NCBI GenBank assembly: GCA_030268105.1
Contig: BSDZ01000112.1
Span: forward strand, 310,001-374,000
Source of the DNA: Volvox africanus
Lineage: Eukaryota > Chlorophyta > Chlorophyceae > Chlamydomonadales > Volvocaceae
DNA length: 64,000 nt
Direction: 5' to 3'
Below, one piece after another: positions 39,756 to 50,965 of this stretch (positions are counted from its first letter, which is position 1; every line of letters begins with the position of its first letter). The notes below the pieces were generated by a model that was given only the letters and a program-made list of their open reading frames with translations, did no database searches and had not been told where the DNA came from. Position numbers and translations under genes: made by a program.

Positions 39756-41390
39756 ATGGCGAGTTCCAGCGACGAACCACGAGGACCGCTAGATACTTTC
39801 GCCGAAGACCTAGGCCGCGCCGTTTTGGACGCCGCCGCTTCCGGTTTGTAATTGTTTAATTGCTTTTACTTAGATTGCTGCACTTGTTGTATAAGTGTAC
39901 GCTCTGAGTCGCAGGTAATCTCAGTGCACCGGCATTGCTTGCCGCGGCGACTGAGACCGGCTTTCGTCCGGACCAGTTGGCGACTCTCATCGCCCAAACT
40001 ACGGAGATCAGGACTCAGCTGGGCAAGTACTTGCTGAGTTTACTGAATCTTCTCAAGAGTACTGTCGGTAGGCTCACCGAACCGCTTTGTACTCTTGCCT
40101 TTGCAATAGAAGTCGGCTTCTATTACGCAAACCTAGGGTATCGCTTCGTGCTCCATGTCCGCGGAACACGACGATACGCCGCACACTAGCCTAGCTAGCC
40201 AACCCGATTTTGTTGTGGCTGCTAGAGCACCGGATAGAGGTCTTGAGACTATTGGCACACGAGCCACTCAAGAGCCCCTTGTCCCTCAGACCCCTGCTCA
40301 CTTAATTGTGCCGCATTCAGCAATTAACACCAATATGGACAACACTGCTGGACCAAGGGTTCTGCCATTACCTCAAGCTCGAGGGCATGATGACATCCCT
40401 GAGGTGATGAGATTGTCAATTCCCGTTCCTAGGCTCAATATCTCGCTAACTGAAAAGACAGCAGGACATAGCATAGCCGATGCAACTCGTGCGTACATGC
40501 GTGACGCTAAAAAGTATCTCCAGGCTGTTCATGGTGGCGATAATGATGGTATCAGGTGTCTCTTTGTTGGTAACACCCTCGAGGGCTCAGCAAAGGACTG
40601 GTATCGCGAATGGACCACCGCCCGGGGCGACTATACTTTTGACGAGATGATCGCCGCTTTGCTCGCACAGTTCGCTACTGAGGTTCAAGCACGTGATGTG
40701 GAGGCTCGTAAGGTTTTGGCAGCCGGTAGCTACCACATGCGTCGGGGTGAAAATGTACCTGCGTACCAGTCACGCTTTGAAGCACTTGTGACCCCCATTG
40801 CTGATCTCACTGAAACCGAGCGTGTCTTTTGGTTTAAGCGAGGCCTGAAGAAACTTTTGGCTAAATGGTGCGCTACTGACTTGGCTGGGGTGCCGATCAA
40901 GTCGTATGATGCCTTGGTCACTTTTGCTAAGGGTACGGAGATACGACTCCTTGCCGGTGAGGAAGAAGTCAAGTCTGTCCCTCGTGCAAATGCCGTGCAA
41001 GTGCAGGATCCGCTTGGGGAAGCTGTAGCTCTCGACCAGGAACTCGGAGCGACCCGCCCCACGCCTACTGCAGCGACGCGACGCAGCAACCGGCAACGCC
41101 AGGCGCGCGGGGGCGCTAGCTCGGGTGTCCGCGGGTCAGGAGGAGCTGGTCCGAGCTCGGACCCGGCTAAGAGCAGGAAGCGTGGTGGTGCACCGTCGTC
41201 GGCAGCCGCACAGCGCTCTGACCCCAATGCGAAGCGGACTCGCACGGATGACTCGTTTATGCCAAAATGGAATTGCAATCGTTCCGAGTTCGAACGTCGG
41301 AAAGCGGCCAATGTTTGTCTACGGTGCACGGAGAGCCATCCTACGAAGGATTGCCCGTTACTGCCGCCGTTTGTACCTCAGCCGAAATAG
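39756..41390 (+). CDS. G3 gag, with apparent introns near the start
   Basis: First exon 39756-39843 (29 codons plus 1 nt, ending AAASG at CCG|GTTTGT), then an acceptor GTCGCAG and an open segment from 39915 (NLSAPALLAAATE). The main gag ORF (40155-41390, from MSAEHDDTPH) is in another frame. Either a second intron or separate initiation is needed; I could not settle which. The capsid-like part has AYQSRFEALVTPIADL. The zinc knuckle is CLRCTESHPTKDC, with three rather than four residues before His. Ends in TAG, same frame as pol. Confidence 0.7.
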
Positions 41391-41429
41391 GGGCTTGCCC
41401 GGGTTCCTGTGGAGGGGGCACCGCCCGGG
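41388..41429 (+). promoter_or_regulatory. G3 gag-pol UAG and downstream hairpin (readthrough signal)
   Basis: UAG 41388-41390, spacer GGGCTTG, stem arms CCCGGG at 41398-41403 and 41424-41429, 20-nt loop. Position and loop size equal those of G2, where the stem is CCCAGG/CCTGGG, so one pair changed in a compensatory way. Confidence 0.6.
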
Positions 41430-43796
41430 ATTTCTGAACTCACACGTGGTCGGTGGTCATCCTTACGGCCAGCCGTGAAGGCATTGTTGCCTTGCGTACT
41501 TGGACACATCGAGCGAGTCATTGCACGACGCATCATGCTTGACGGACGCACGGGATTTCTCTGCTTCGATCCGTTGTGTAATTTGTTTACACCTCGCCGT
41601 CCCCTGTCGTCTATCGATCTGTCTAACCACGTGGTTTTGTTCATCCCCTCATCTCTGCGTGAGATGTCGGAACAGTTGGCCGTTTATAGGAGATGTAGGC
41701 GTCAATATCCAGGCACCGCCGCATGTGTATTACTCCCCGCTTTCTGTCGGCGCAAGGCAGAGGCATCGTTAAGGGGTATGCGGCATGTCCACCGGTTTGA
41801 GCCGGGCACCGTTTTGTTTAATGGTGTGGATCGGGAGGGTATGCTGGTTCCGTGGCCAGGCACATCCTACTCGGTTGACGTTTGGTAAGAAGCTCCTGAT
41901 GAGGGTGCCGTAGGTTACGGACCCGCCCTAAGTGCACTAACGTTATCTGCTGGGCAGTCGCTCGTAGATAACCGTGTCCCAGTGGTTCAGATCGGTTTGA
42001 ATGGCCGTACTCTGAAGGCACTTGTTGACACCGGTGCCAGCGACGACTTCATCTCTGTCGCAGAGGTGAATGCGCTGGGGTTGACCCCAGAGTCGTCTGA
42101 TTGTCCACAGGTTACCCTTGCTGACGGGGGTAAGCATCCCATCGTGGGCAGGATTACCCTTAGCCTATCGATAGGCCCTTTGCGTGTTGTGACCCGGCCG
42201 TACGTGCTGCAGGGCTTAGCAGAGACTGCACCGTACATAATGGGGTCTTCGACATTACGGCAGTACCGCGCGCGCATCGACATGGAGACCGCAACCCTGC
42301 ATATGTGCAAGGGTACTCTGTCGATTAAGGTACCTTTCCTGTCGTTCGAACATGTCACACCAAAGGAGGGCGAAGCTGAGGCGGTGCCTATGGTTAATTT
42401 CGCTGTGACCGCAATGGCCGCGTGTATCGAACCAGAGCTAGTCGGGCGTAAGGAGGCCGTCCGTTTGTTATGGAAGGGTGCCCACGGACTGCTTTTAAGG
42501 CCGCGGGTGAGCTGTTGTGTCACTACCGCGCAGATTTCTGTGGATCCTGAGGTTGAGGCCCTACTGTCGCAGTATGAGGACGTCTTTAAAGATATCCCTG
42601 GCCTACCACCTATGCGTCCTGTTGATCACACAATCCCTCTCATGCCTGGAGCGCAGCCTACGGCCCGGCCAATGTACAGGTTGAGTCCATTGGAGCTGGA
42701 TGAGGTAAAGCGCCAGGTGATGGATTTGCTTGCGAAGGGTATGATACGCCCCAGCACATCCCCATATTCTGCACCGATTTTGTTTGTCGGTAAGAAGGAT
42801 GGGACCTTGCGCATGTGCTTCGATTACCGGGGGTTAAATGCGAGTACGGTGAAAAATCGCTACCCTTTGCCACGCGTTGACGACCTGTTGGATAAGCTGA
42901 AGGGATCGGCTTATTTTTCCTCGATTGACTTGCAACAGGGCTATAATCAGATTCGCATCGCTGCCTCTGATATTCCGAAAACCGCTTTTCGGACGCCCTT
43001 TGGTCATTTCGAGTATACGGTCCTATCGTTTGGTTTGACTAATGCCCCTGCGACGTTTCAGGCGGTTATGGACCGCATGTTTAGGCCGTTTATCGACAGG
43101 TTCGTTGTTTGCTACCTGGATGACATCTTGGTTTATTCTAAGACGCGCGAGGAGCACTTGGAGCATCTTCGGCTCGTGCTCGACGTTATGAGGCGGGAGC
43201 AATTGTTTGCTAAACGCGCCAAATGCTTTTGGGCGCAGCCTCAGGTGGAATACTTGGGCCACATTGTGTCGGCCACCGGTGTGAAGATGGACCTGCGGAA
43301 GGTCGCCGTGGTTCGCGATTGGCCCGCGCCTCAGAACCTCACGGAGCTGCGTAAGTTCCTTGGCTTGACCAATTATTTCCGAAAGTTCATTGAAAATATT
43401 CCATCATTGCGGCCCCGCTTACTAACTTAACTCGCAAAGGCGTTTTCGTTTCGCTTGAGTCGCGGACGTCGCAATGCCAGCGGGCATTCGAAGAGCTCAA
43501 GTGAACCGTTGCCAAAGATGTCACCCTTGCATTCCCTGATTACTCGTTGCCGTTTTGTGTGGAGGTAGTGTCTGATGCCTCAATATTTGGAAGCGGTGCT
43601 GTATTGTTACAGGAAGGGCGACCGATCGCTTTCACGAGTAAGAAGTTTTCTGGTGCGGAGATTTGCTACACCACCGGGGAACAGGAGCTTCTGGCAGTGC
43701 TGCATGCTTTAAAGGAATGGCGCTGTTACCTTGAGGGACGCCCATTTACTTTAAAGACTGACCACAAGCCCCTAACGTTTTTGCAAAGCGTTCCGA

Positions 43797-44218
43797 TGTT
43801 GTATATGGTACCCACGAAGGGTGGTATCAAAAGATACCGGTTGTTGTGCCAGAGCCCGATTAAGTAGAGCCGCCGACTAGGTCGTACTTGAGAGACCATA
43901 AGGCCTCGAACCGGGCGTGACCTTCAGAAGTCACCACTACAACCGGAGATTCAGTGAACCAGGAACCAGATGTTCCACCATTTACCATTCAGGCGGTAAA
44001 TGGCCCATTCCATACAGGTTATGGAGTAACCGACAGGTTCGGATGTTTCAGGAAGTCGGTTAGTATTGGTCGTCGACAGCCGAGACCAAATCCACAAATC
44101 GAATGCCAGATGGAAACATGAAACAGTTAATATGATATTAAATATATTATATTATAAAATAATAAACAGATAATTATTATATCTTAATGAATTACCGAAA
44201 TGCATTAAGGATACAACA
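43797..44218 (-). repeat. G2 3' LTR
   Basis: 422 bp. The polypurine tract (AGAGGGGGAACAAT on the minus strand) adjoins at 44219-44233. Confidence 0.95.
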
Positions 44219-44287
44219 ATTGTTCCCCCTCTAGATGCAGCGTCCCGATGCATAAGAAGAGAGCAGACAGGTTGAAGTAGGACAGCG

Positions 44288-47200
44288 TCAGAGAGGTCCG
44301 TCCTTAGACTGTGCCCGCAGCCTAGCTTCATCAAGCAGGGGTTTCATGTCAGGGGTGAAGTTACGTGCCGGTTCCCAGCTATTGTGCTCAGATGAATACC
44401 CAGACCATTTAACCAGGTACTCATGCACATTGCGCTTACGCCTGCCCTTGCCAACACGTCGTGCACGATAATCTAGGATACGTTCGACAGCATACAGGGT
44501 CTGCTTACCCGATAACCAGGTAGAGGGATTAGCTTCCGTAACAGGAGGGATGCTATCGTTAGCCTCAGGCAGAGTACCCCGATATGGACGTACGAGAGAT
44601 ACATGAAATGTGGGATGAATGCGTAGGTCAGATGGGAGTTGTAACTCTACAGCCACCGACCCTACCATGCGTACGACAGGATAAGGCCCCACAAAGCGCG
44701 GTAATAACTTGCGAGACCCATCAGCCAGGGAACGAAGGTTCTTCGTGCTCAACATAACCAGCTGGCCCTTGGTGAACGTGACGTCCTTTTTGGACTTGTT
44801 ATAATAGTCCATAGCCCGTTGCTGTGCAGCTTCCAGGCAAGCTTTAGCGTCAGTTAGTCGGGACACGAAAGACTTAGCAAACGTTTTTGCAGCTGGAACA
44901 TTTACGTCCAACTCCCGCCAAACAGGCAAAGCAGGGTTAAAACCGTAATTCAGGAAAAACGGACTATTACCAACGGACCGGTTAGTAGCGTTATTAATGG
45001 CAAACTCAGCAGCGGCTAGGTAGGTATCCCATGCAGTAGGGGTGCGTCCTGCAAAGTTACGGAGCATATCACCCAGGGCACGGTTAACACGCTCTGTTTG
45101 CCCATCAGATTGGGGGTGGTAGGCGGTGGACAGGTTCACCCGCATTCCTACCAGAGTCCCCAGGGCGCCCCAAAACTTACTTGCAAATTGAGTGCCGCGG
45201 TCAGATACCACGGACTTGGGGACCCCATGCAAACGTACCACATTGTCGAAAAATAGACGGGCCGTTTGCTCAGCTGTGCAGGATGATGTCGTGGGGGCCA
45301 GGTGGACCATCTTGGTGAAACGGTCGACCAGGACCAGCACGGCATCGTATCCTCCCTCAGTTTTGGGCAGCGCAACAATAAAGTCCATAGAGACGCTTTC
45401 CCACGGAGCGTCAGGAATAGGAAGAGGTTGGAGATGCCCATGTGCTTTACCAGACTGGGCCTTATTGCGCTGGCACAGGTCGCAACAGAGGACATAATTT
45501 TCGGTGTCCTTAGCCATGCGGGGCCACCAGAATTGACGCCGCAAAAGCTCTAGTAACCGCGTGCAGCCAGGATGCCCAGCAAGAGGGCCGTCATGAAAAC
45601 GTGAGAGAAGTTCACGACGTAATGAATCGTCGTTAGGTACGACAATCTGACGGTGGGATCCTTCCGATCGAATCCATAAGCCATGCTCCTGTACCAAGTG
45701 CCCCGTGTTGTTGTGAATTGTGAACCACGGGTCGGCTGCATAAGCCTGTTTCAAGCGCTTGGTAAAATCGGAGGGCACGAAGTTAGGTTTTGCCTGAGAC
45801 CTACTCCGTGTGCTTACCGCCAGAATGGCTGCATGCAGTGAGGGGTGCCTACTGAGAGCATCAGCTATGTTAAGTGAGCCGCTCAGGTACTCCCAATCAA
45901 AGTTAAACCGTGCCAGGTATTCCATCCAGCGGGCCTGGCGTCGGTTAAGGGAGGGCACACCTTGCAGAAACGTAAGGGGTTTGTGATCAGTCTTGAGGGC
46001 AAAAGGCCGGCCCTCAAGGTAACATCGCCATTCCTTCAAGGCATGTAGGACCGCCAGAAATTCCTGTTCCCCAGTGGTATAACGGGTTTCAGCCCCCGAA
46101 AACTTCTTACTCGTGTATGCAATGGGGCGTCCCTGCTGCAACAGAACTGCCCCCGTCCCATGTATAGATGCATCAGTTATGACCTCTACACGGAACGGCA
46201 ATGAGTAGTCAGGGAAGTGCAGGATAATATCATCAGAGATAGCACGCTTCAAAGCATCAAAAGCTTCTTGGCATGCGGGGGTCCAGGCCTCAGGTGAAGA
46301 GAAGGCTCCCTTACGTGTGAGGTTTGTTAGCGGTGCAGCAATGACTGAGTAGCGCTCTATGAACTTACGAAAGTAGTTGGTCAGGCCCAAAAACTTACGC
46401 AGTTCCTGAAGGTTGGAGGGCACTGGCCAATCCCGAACAACAGCAGTTTTCCGGGGGTCCATCTGTATGCCACCCTGAGACACTATATGCCCCAGATACT
46501 CCACCTGTGGTTGTGCCCAGTGGCACTTAGAACGCTTAGCATACAGCTGCTCACGCCGCAGAACCTCAAAGACCAGGCGGAGGTGTTGTATGTGCTCCTC
46601 ACGGGTCTTTGAAAACACCAGGATATCGTCCAGATAACAGATGACGAATTTGTCGATGTATGGCCTGAAGATGCGGTCCATGACGGCTTGGAACGTTGCA
46701 GGGGCGTTCGTCAGTCCGAAACTAAGGACGGTATATTCAAAATGGCCAAACGGCGTACGGAAAGCCGTTTTAGGGATGTCAGATTCTGCTATACGAATCT
46801 GATTATACCCCTGCTGGAGGTCAATAGAGCTAAAGAATGCAGAATCTTTTAGCTTATCCAGCAGATCATCGACACGTGGGAGGGGGTAACGGTTCTTAAC
46901 TGTTGCGGCATTTAACCCCCTATAGTCAATGCACATTCTCAGAGTCCCATCCTTCTTTCCCACAAACAGAATAGGGGCGGAGTATGGGGATGTGCTTGGC
47001 CGTATCATACCTTTTTTCAGCAGCTCAGTAACCTGTCGTTTGACCTCGTCCAGCTCCAAGGGGCTTAGCCGATACATGGGGCGGGAAACGGGTACTGCAC
47101 CAGGCACCAAAGGTATGGTGTGATCCACAGGCCGCATTGGAGGCTTACCAGGGACCTCCTGGAATATATCTGCATATTCCTGTAACAGGGCCTCAAGCTC

Positions 47201-48358
47201 AGGGTCAGTGGCATCAGCTGGGATAGAAGTTGCACTCAGGTGCAACTTGGGCCGTACTAGTAAAGCATGGGCCCCCTTGCGAATCATGCGAACTGCTGCT
47301 TTTCTGCCAACAACTTCAGGTTCAGTATGCTGACAGATAGCAGTGGTTGCATAATTAAAGCAAGGCGCAGGTGTCATCTGATCTGGTGGCTGTCCGGCAG
47401 TAGTAAAGGGTACCTTGCAGACTAGATTCCCCTTGCGCAGGCGCAAAGATTTAGCCTCATAGTCAAGGACAGCCCCATACTGTGCTAGCGTGGAAGAACC
47501 CAAGATATACGTGGCAGCGTCAGTTAGCTCAGGCAACACGTATGGGCGGACATTTAACCTTAAAGGACCTGCAGATAGACGAAGATTAACCTGCCCCAAG
47601 ATAGCCTGCTTACCCCCATCAGCAAGGGTAACTTCTGACCAGGAGCATGGGCTAGGTTTCAGGCCAAGCTGCGTAACCACTGAAGCCGAAATGAAATCAT
47701 CACTGGCTCCAGAGTCAGCTAGGGCGGTGAACGTACGACCTGCCGTACTTACGGTGATCAGAGGTACGCCAGCACCTATCAGGGCAGCAGCTTTAGGCAA
47801 GCAGAGAACTGAAATACAGGGTTCAGTCTCAGGCAAGCCCTCCTGAACCGATTTAGGAGCAGCAAACCAGACGTCAACAGAGTATGGGCTTCCAGGGAGT
47901 TGAACAACCTCACCTGCCATATCAAGGCTATGGAAAAGAGCCGTCCCTGGATTAAACCTTAAGACCCGTTGCATTCCCGACAGAAAAGAAGGGTTGCGTC
48001 GGGACACATACTCAGGCAGCAAGATGCATGCTGAGGTATCAGGGTGTTGACGTTTGCATGCCCTAAAGAGAGCTAATTGCTTCTGTAGCTCGCAGAGTGA
48101 AGAGGGAGTGAACAAGATAGTATGCCCACCCAAGTTAGCGGAGGATAGGGGGCGACCTTGAGGCTCAAACAGATTACAAAAGCCATCAAAGCCGGCACGG
48201 ACAGTTCGTGCATCAAAAGAAAAACGTCTCCCTATCACCTGCTCCACTTGGTTTAAAACAGAGGGCAAAAGAGCCCGTACTGCACGGCACTTTGCTACCA
48301 TCTGGCCCACAGCAAAGACCCCAGGTGGTGATCCCTCTATACCAGCCTGGGCAAGTTC
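44288..48358 (-). CDS. G2 pol polyprotein
   Basis: Uninterrupted for about 1356 codons from the codon after the gag UAG; first Met at 48310. Domains in order, counted from that Met: a domain of about 150 residues of unclear origin, protease (DSGAS, Asp about 199), reverse transcriptase (FGLTNAPATFQAVM, YLDDILVFS), RNase H (DASIHGTGAVLL), integrase (HHCC; DDE in MDFIVALP, SDRGTQF, DGQTERVNR) and a C-terminal chromodomain (EYLVKWSGYSSEHNSWEP), which in chromoviruses directs insertion to marked chromatin. Presumably made as Gag-Pol by readthrough of UAG. No inactivating change seen. Confidence 0.93.
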   Translation of the reverse strand, partial: ELAQAGIEGSPPGVFAVGQMVAKCRAVRALLPSVLNQVEQVIGRRFSFDARTVRAGFDGFCNLFEPQGRPLSSANLGGHTILFTPSSLCELQKQLALFRACKRQHPDTSACILLPEYVSRRNPSFLSGMQRVLRFNPGTALFHSLDMAGEVVQLPGSPYSVDVWFAAPKSVQEGLPETEPCISVLCLPKAAALIGAGVPLITVSTAGRTFTALADSGASDDFISASVVTQLGLKPSPCSWSEVTLADGGKQAILGQVNLRLSAGPLRLNVRPYVLPELTDAATYILGSSTLAQYGAVLDYEAKSLRLRKGNLVCKVPFTTAGQPPDQMTPAPCFNYATTAICQHTEPEVVGRKAAVRMIRKGAHALLVRPKLHLSATSIPADATDPELEALLQEYADIFQEVPGKPPMRPVDHTIPLVPGAVPVSRPMYRLSPLELDEVKRQVTELLKKGMIRPSTSPYSAPILFVGKKDGTLRMCIDYRGLNAATVKNRYPLPRVDDLLDKLKDSAFFSSIDLQQGYNQIRIAESDIPKTAFRTPFGHFEYTVLSFGLTNAPATFQAVMDRIFRPYIDKFVICYLDDILVFSKTREEHIQHLRLVFEVLRREQLYAKRSKCHWAQPQVEYLGHIVSQGGIQMDPRKTAVVRDWPVPSNLQELRKFLGLTNYFRKFIERYSVIAAPLTNLTRKGAFSSPEAWTPACQEAFDALKRAISDDIILHFPDYSLPFRVEVITDASIHGTGAVLLQQGRPIAYTSKKFSGAETRYTTGEQEFLAVLHALKEWRCYLEGRPFALKTDHKPLTFLQGVPSLNRRQARWMEYLARFNFDWEYLSGSLNIADALSRHPSLHAAILAVSTRSRSQAKPNFVPSDFTKRLKQAYAADPWFTIHNNTGHLVQEHGLWIRSEGSHRQIVVPNDDSLRRELLSRFHDGPLAGHPGCTRLLELLRRQFWWPRMAKDTENYVLCCDLCQRNKAQSGKAHGHLQPLPIPDAPWESVSMDFIVALPKTEGGYDAVLVLVDRFTKMVHLAPTTSSCTAEQTARLFFDNVVRLHGVPKSVVSDRGTQFASKFWGALGTLVGMRVNLSTAYHPQSDGQTERVNRALGDMLRNFAGRTPTAWDTYLAAAEFAINNATNRSVGNSPFFLNYGFNPALPVWRELDVNVPAAKTFAKSFVSRLTDAKACLEAAQQRAMDYYNKSKKDVTFTKGQLVMLSTKNLRSLADGSRKLLPRFVGPYPVVRMVGSVAVELQLPSDLRIHPTFHVSLVRPYRGTLPEANDSIPPVTEANPSTWLSGKQTLYAVERILDYRARRVGKGRRKRNVHEYLVKWSGYSSEHNSWEPARNFTPDMKPLLDEARLRAQSKDGPL

Positions 48359-48361
48359 CTA
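48320..48361 (-). promoter_or_regulatory. G2 gag-pol UAG and downstream hairpin (readthrough signal)
   Basis: UAG 48359-48361, spacer GAACTTG, stem CCCAGG (48346-48351) with CCTGGG (48320-48325), 20-nt loop. TGGT/ACCA inside the loop can extend the stem past a bulged C. Confidence 0.65.
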
Positions 48362-50396
48362 GTGGTCCTTACCCTTATTTTTCTCCGCCCCCAGCATTGG
48401 GCAGGAGTCAACCCTATGTTGGTCGGAACCGCAACGGAGGCACATCCCATGTTGTTTACGGAAATGGAACTCCCGTCTAGTACATTTGAATGTGGTTAAA
48501 TATCCCGCTAGGTTCTGCTTGGGCCCCTTCTTCTGCACGTGGCCCCCTTTTGGGGCCAAGTGCCTCCCCTGCTGTCCGCCGCCCCTCTTAGACTTACCGG
48601 CGCCCTTAACCTGCCGCGGCTGATCCTCGTGCCCGGTGATGCCTGGACGAACGGATGCAGCCCGCGGTTTTTTGGTCGGGGGCGCCGGGGTCTCCTCGTC
48701 AGGGTCGTCGCAGGCCATGTCCTGTACCGACAGCATGTTCATTTTGGGACGGGCCAGTTTGTCAGATTCCCGTCGGGCCAGTAACCTAAGTTCAGCTCCC
48801 AGGGAGAACTGAACCAAGTCTGTATATGACTTAAAGGTTTTACCCGACAGGTCAGTTGCACAGTCCCCACTAAGGTCGGATGAGAGGCCCTGCTGAAACC
48901 AAAACACACGCTCACTATCAGACAGGTCCGCAATGGGCGTGACAAGAGCCTCAAAGCGGCTCTGATAGGCAGAGACAGTTTCTCCAGGGCGCATGCGATA
49001 TTTGCCAGCATTTAATTTCAGGCGTGCCTCAGTGTCACGTGACTGGACCTGGGGTGCAAAACGGACAAGCAGTGCTTCTAGCAGTTCCTCAGATGTATAA
49101 GAATCCCTTGCGTTAGTCCATTGATCGTGCCATAATCTTGCCGCGCCTTCAAAGGCAGTGGCCAAGAAAAGACGGCGCGTAGAGTCCTGTTGACCCCCAC
49201 GGGCTGTGGCAAAGTAGTTCCTAACATTACGGACAAAGGCCCGTGTTAGAGGCGCAGCAACTCGTCCTAAATCAGAAAGCTTAACATCCATAGGGATATT
49301 CAGCTTAGGCACTGCGATCGCTATTTTTATCACCTCGTCCTCATGTCCAGTATGAGGAGGCCCAGGTGGCCTGGAAGAGGTGCCCGCAACAGCAGCACAA
49401 GTTGTTGCGGCAGCAGCGGGAGCCATCCCAGGAATATCCACGGCACCAGGTGTCAAATGGTTTGACACTACAGCAGGGCCATGAACATAAAAAGGGGATG
49501 GGGCATAAATAGGTGATGTAGGTGCCTCAGGGGATGCTGTGCCGCCTTGCCTGGGAATAGGTGAAGGCTGGTTCGGAAGGTCGATACCGCCTGCCACAGC
49601 AGCATTTGGTGGCTGTGTCAACCTAGAGAGCCATTCCCACCTATTCGCTTGGCTAGCATTAGCAGCAATCCGGCCAACAAACTGAAAGGTGTTGGCAGCA
49701 AGAGCCGAGACAGCATTCGCTAAGTTCGAGGCTTGCATATTGTATGCCTGAAAGCCTAACAGATCGAACTGCGAGTGACTGTTCTGGCGAAAGGCAAAGC
49801 AAAGGCAAGGACCAGGGCCTACCCAACGCTTGGATGCCTTCGATGAACTTCAAAAATTTTGAAGTCCGCGCGTGAAGTTGATTTGCGATGGATCGGAGTG
49901 ACTGGGCAGAGGTGCCGCTCCGAAGGGTCTGAGGTGTTGACACTGCAGAAGCACTCACGGCGGTTGGAACAAACACAATACCTTTCAAGTAATAGAGATA
50001 TATATGTATTAGTGAAAGCCGAAGTGAATTCACGAAGTCGACTCCTCGTTGGATTCGATGCGAAGGTACTATCGAACCCGCAACTACAGGGATTCCTCAG
50101 CAAAACTGCAATACAAGTTCTAGATAGAAAGCAGTGTTGCAGGAAGATATTACCTAACAGAGAAGGCAGAATTGTCTAGGTCGCGAGCCACGTTGACCGC
50201 GACTAACTTAGAGATTGACTTTAACAGAAAGCACAGCCAAACTCACAGAGAGCAGGTTCTAAGTGTCACTAGACTAATTTCGTGAATATTACAGACCGGT
50301 GGTAGCCGCAGCGAAAATGGCGGCGCCCAGCTCCTCAGGCAATGTCTCCATGTCCAGAGGGATGTCGGCAGGAGGAAGATCGTGGTCGATGTCCAT
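48359..50396 (-). CDS. G2 gag, two exons
   Basis: Exon 1: 50396-50297 (33 codons plus 1 nt, MDIDHDLPPAD...AAATT, donor G|GTCTGT). Exon 2: 49755-48359 after an acceptor TGTTAG. The join gives ...TTGFQAYNMQASNL in frame with the long gag ORF. The intron is 541 nt and spans most of the leader. Without splicing, gag could start at ATG 49738 (459 aa). Capsid region with AYQSRFEALVTPIADL; zinc knuckle C-x2-C-x4-H-x4-C (CLRCGSDQHRVDSC). Ends UAG at 48359-48361, in frame with pol. Confidence 0.8.
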
Positions 50397-50525
50397 TTAT
50401 AAAAGGGCAGCTTGAGTGGCTTGAGCGCGTTGCGCGGTTAGAGTGGCTTGAGCAGTTACCACAGAAAGACTTGAGAAGGCTTGAACGATTTCAGCGGAAG
50501 ACTTGACGAGACGTCCCAGGGAGGA

Positions 50526-50540
50526 ACGGTCTCGATACCA
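50526..50540 (-). promoter_or_regulatory. G2 primer-binding site
   Basis: TGGTATCGAGACCGT, three bases inside the 5' LTR. It shares TGGTATCGAG with G3 and the TRIM. This resembles the initiator-Met tRNA primer site of many plant LTR elements. Confidence 0.75.
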
Positions 50541-50543
50541 GCT

Positions 50544-50965
50544 TGTTGTATATGGTACCCACGAAGGGTGGTATCAAAAGATACCGGTTGTTGTGCCAGA
50601 GCCCGATTAAGTAGAGCCGCCGACTAGGTCGTACTTGAGAGACCATAAGGCCTCGAACCGGGCGTGACCTTCAGAAGTCACCACTACAACCGGAGATTCA
50701 GTGAACCAGGAACCAGATGTTCCACCATTTACCATTCAGGCGGTAAATGGCCCATTCCATACAGGTTATGGAGTAACCGACAGGTTCGGATGTTTCAGGA
50801 AGTCGGTTAGTATTGGTCGTCGACAGCCGAGACCAAATCCACAAATCGAATGCCAGATGGAAACATGAAACAGTTAATATGATATTAAATATATTATATT
50901 ATAAAATAATAAACAGATAATTATTATATCTTAATGAATTACCGAAATGCATTAAGGATACAACA
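50544..50965 (-). repeat. G2 5' LTR
   Basis: 422 bp, no difference from 43797-44218 noticed. Contains a small palindrome CCATTTACC...GGTAAATGG. Confidence 0.95.

Larger units (their letters stand above)
43797..50965 (-). mobile_element. Ty3/gypsy chromovirus G2, complete and apparently recent
   Basis: 7169 bp, inserted in the G3 RNase H coding region. 422-bp LTRs that look identical by eye flank open gag and pol frames. The 5-bp target duplication TCCGA is present at 43792-43796 and 50966-50970. PBS and PPT are in place. All features of an autonomous copy are present. Confidence 0.96.
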
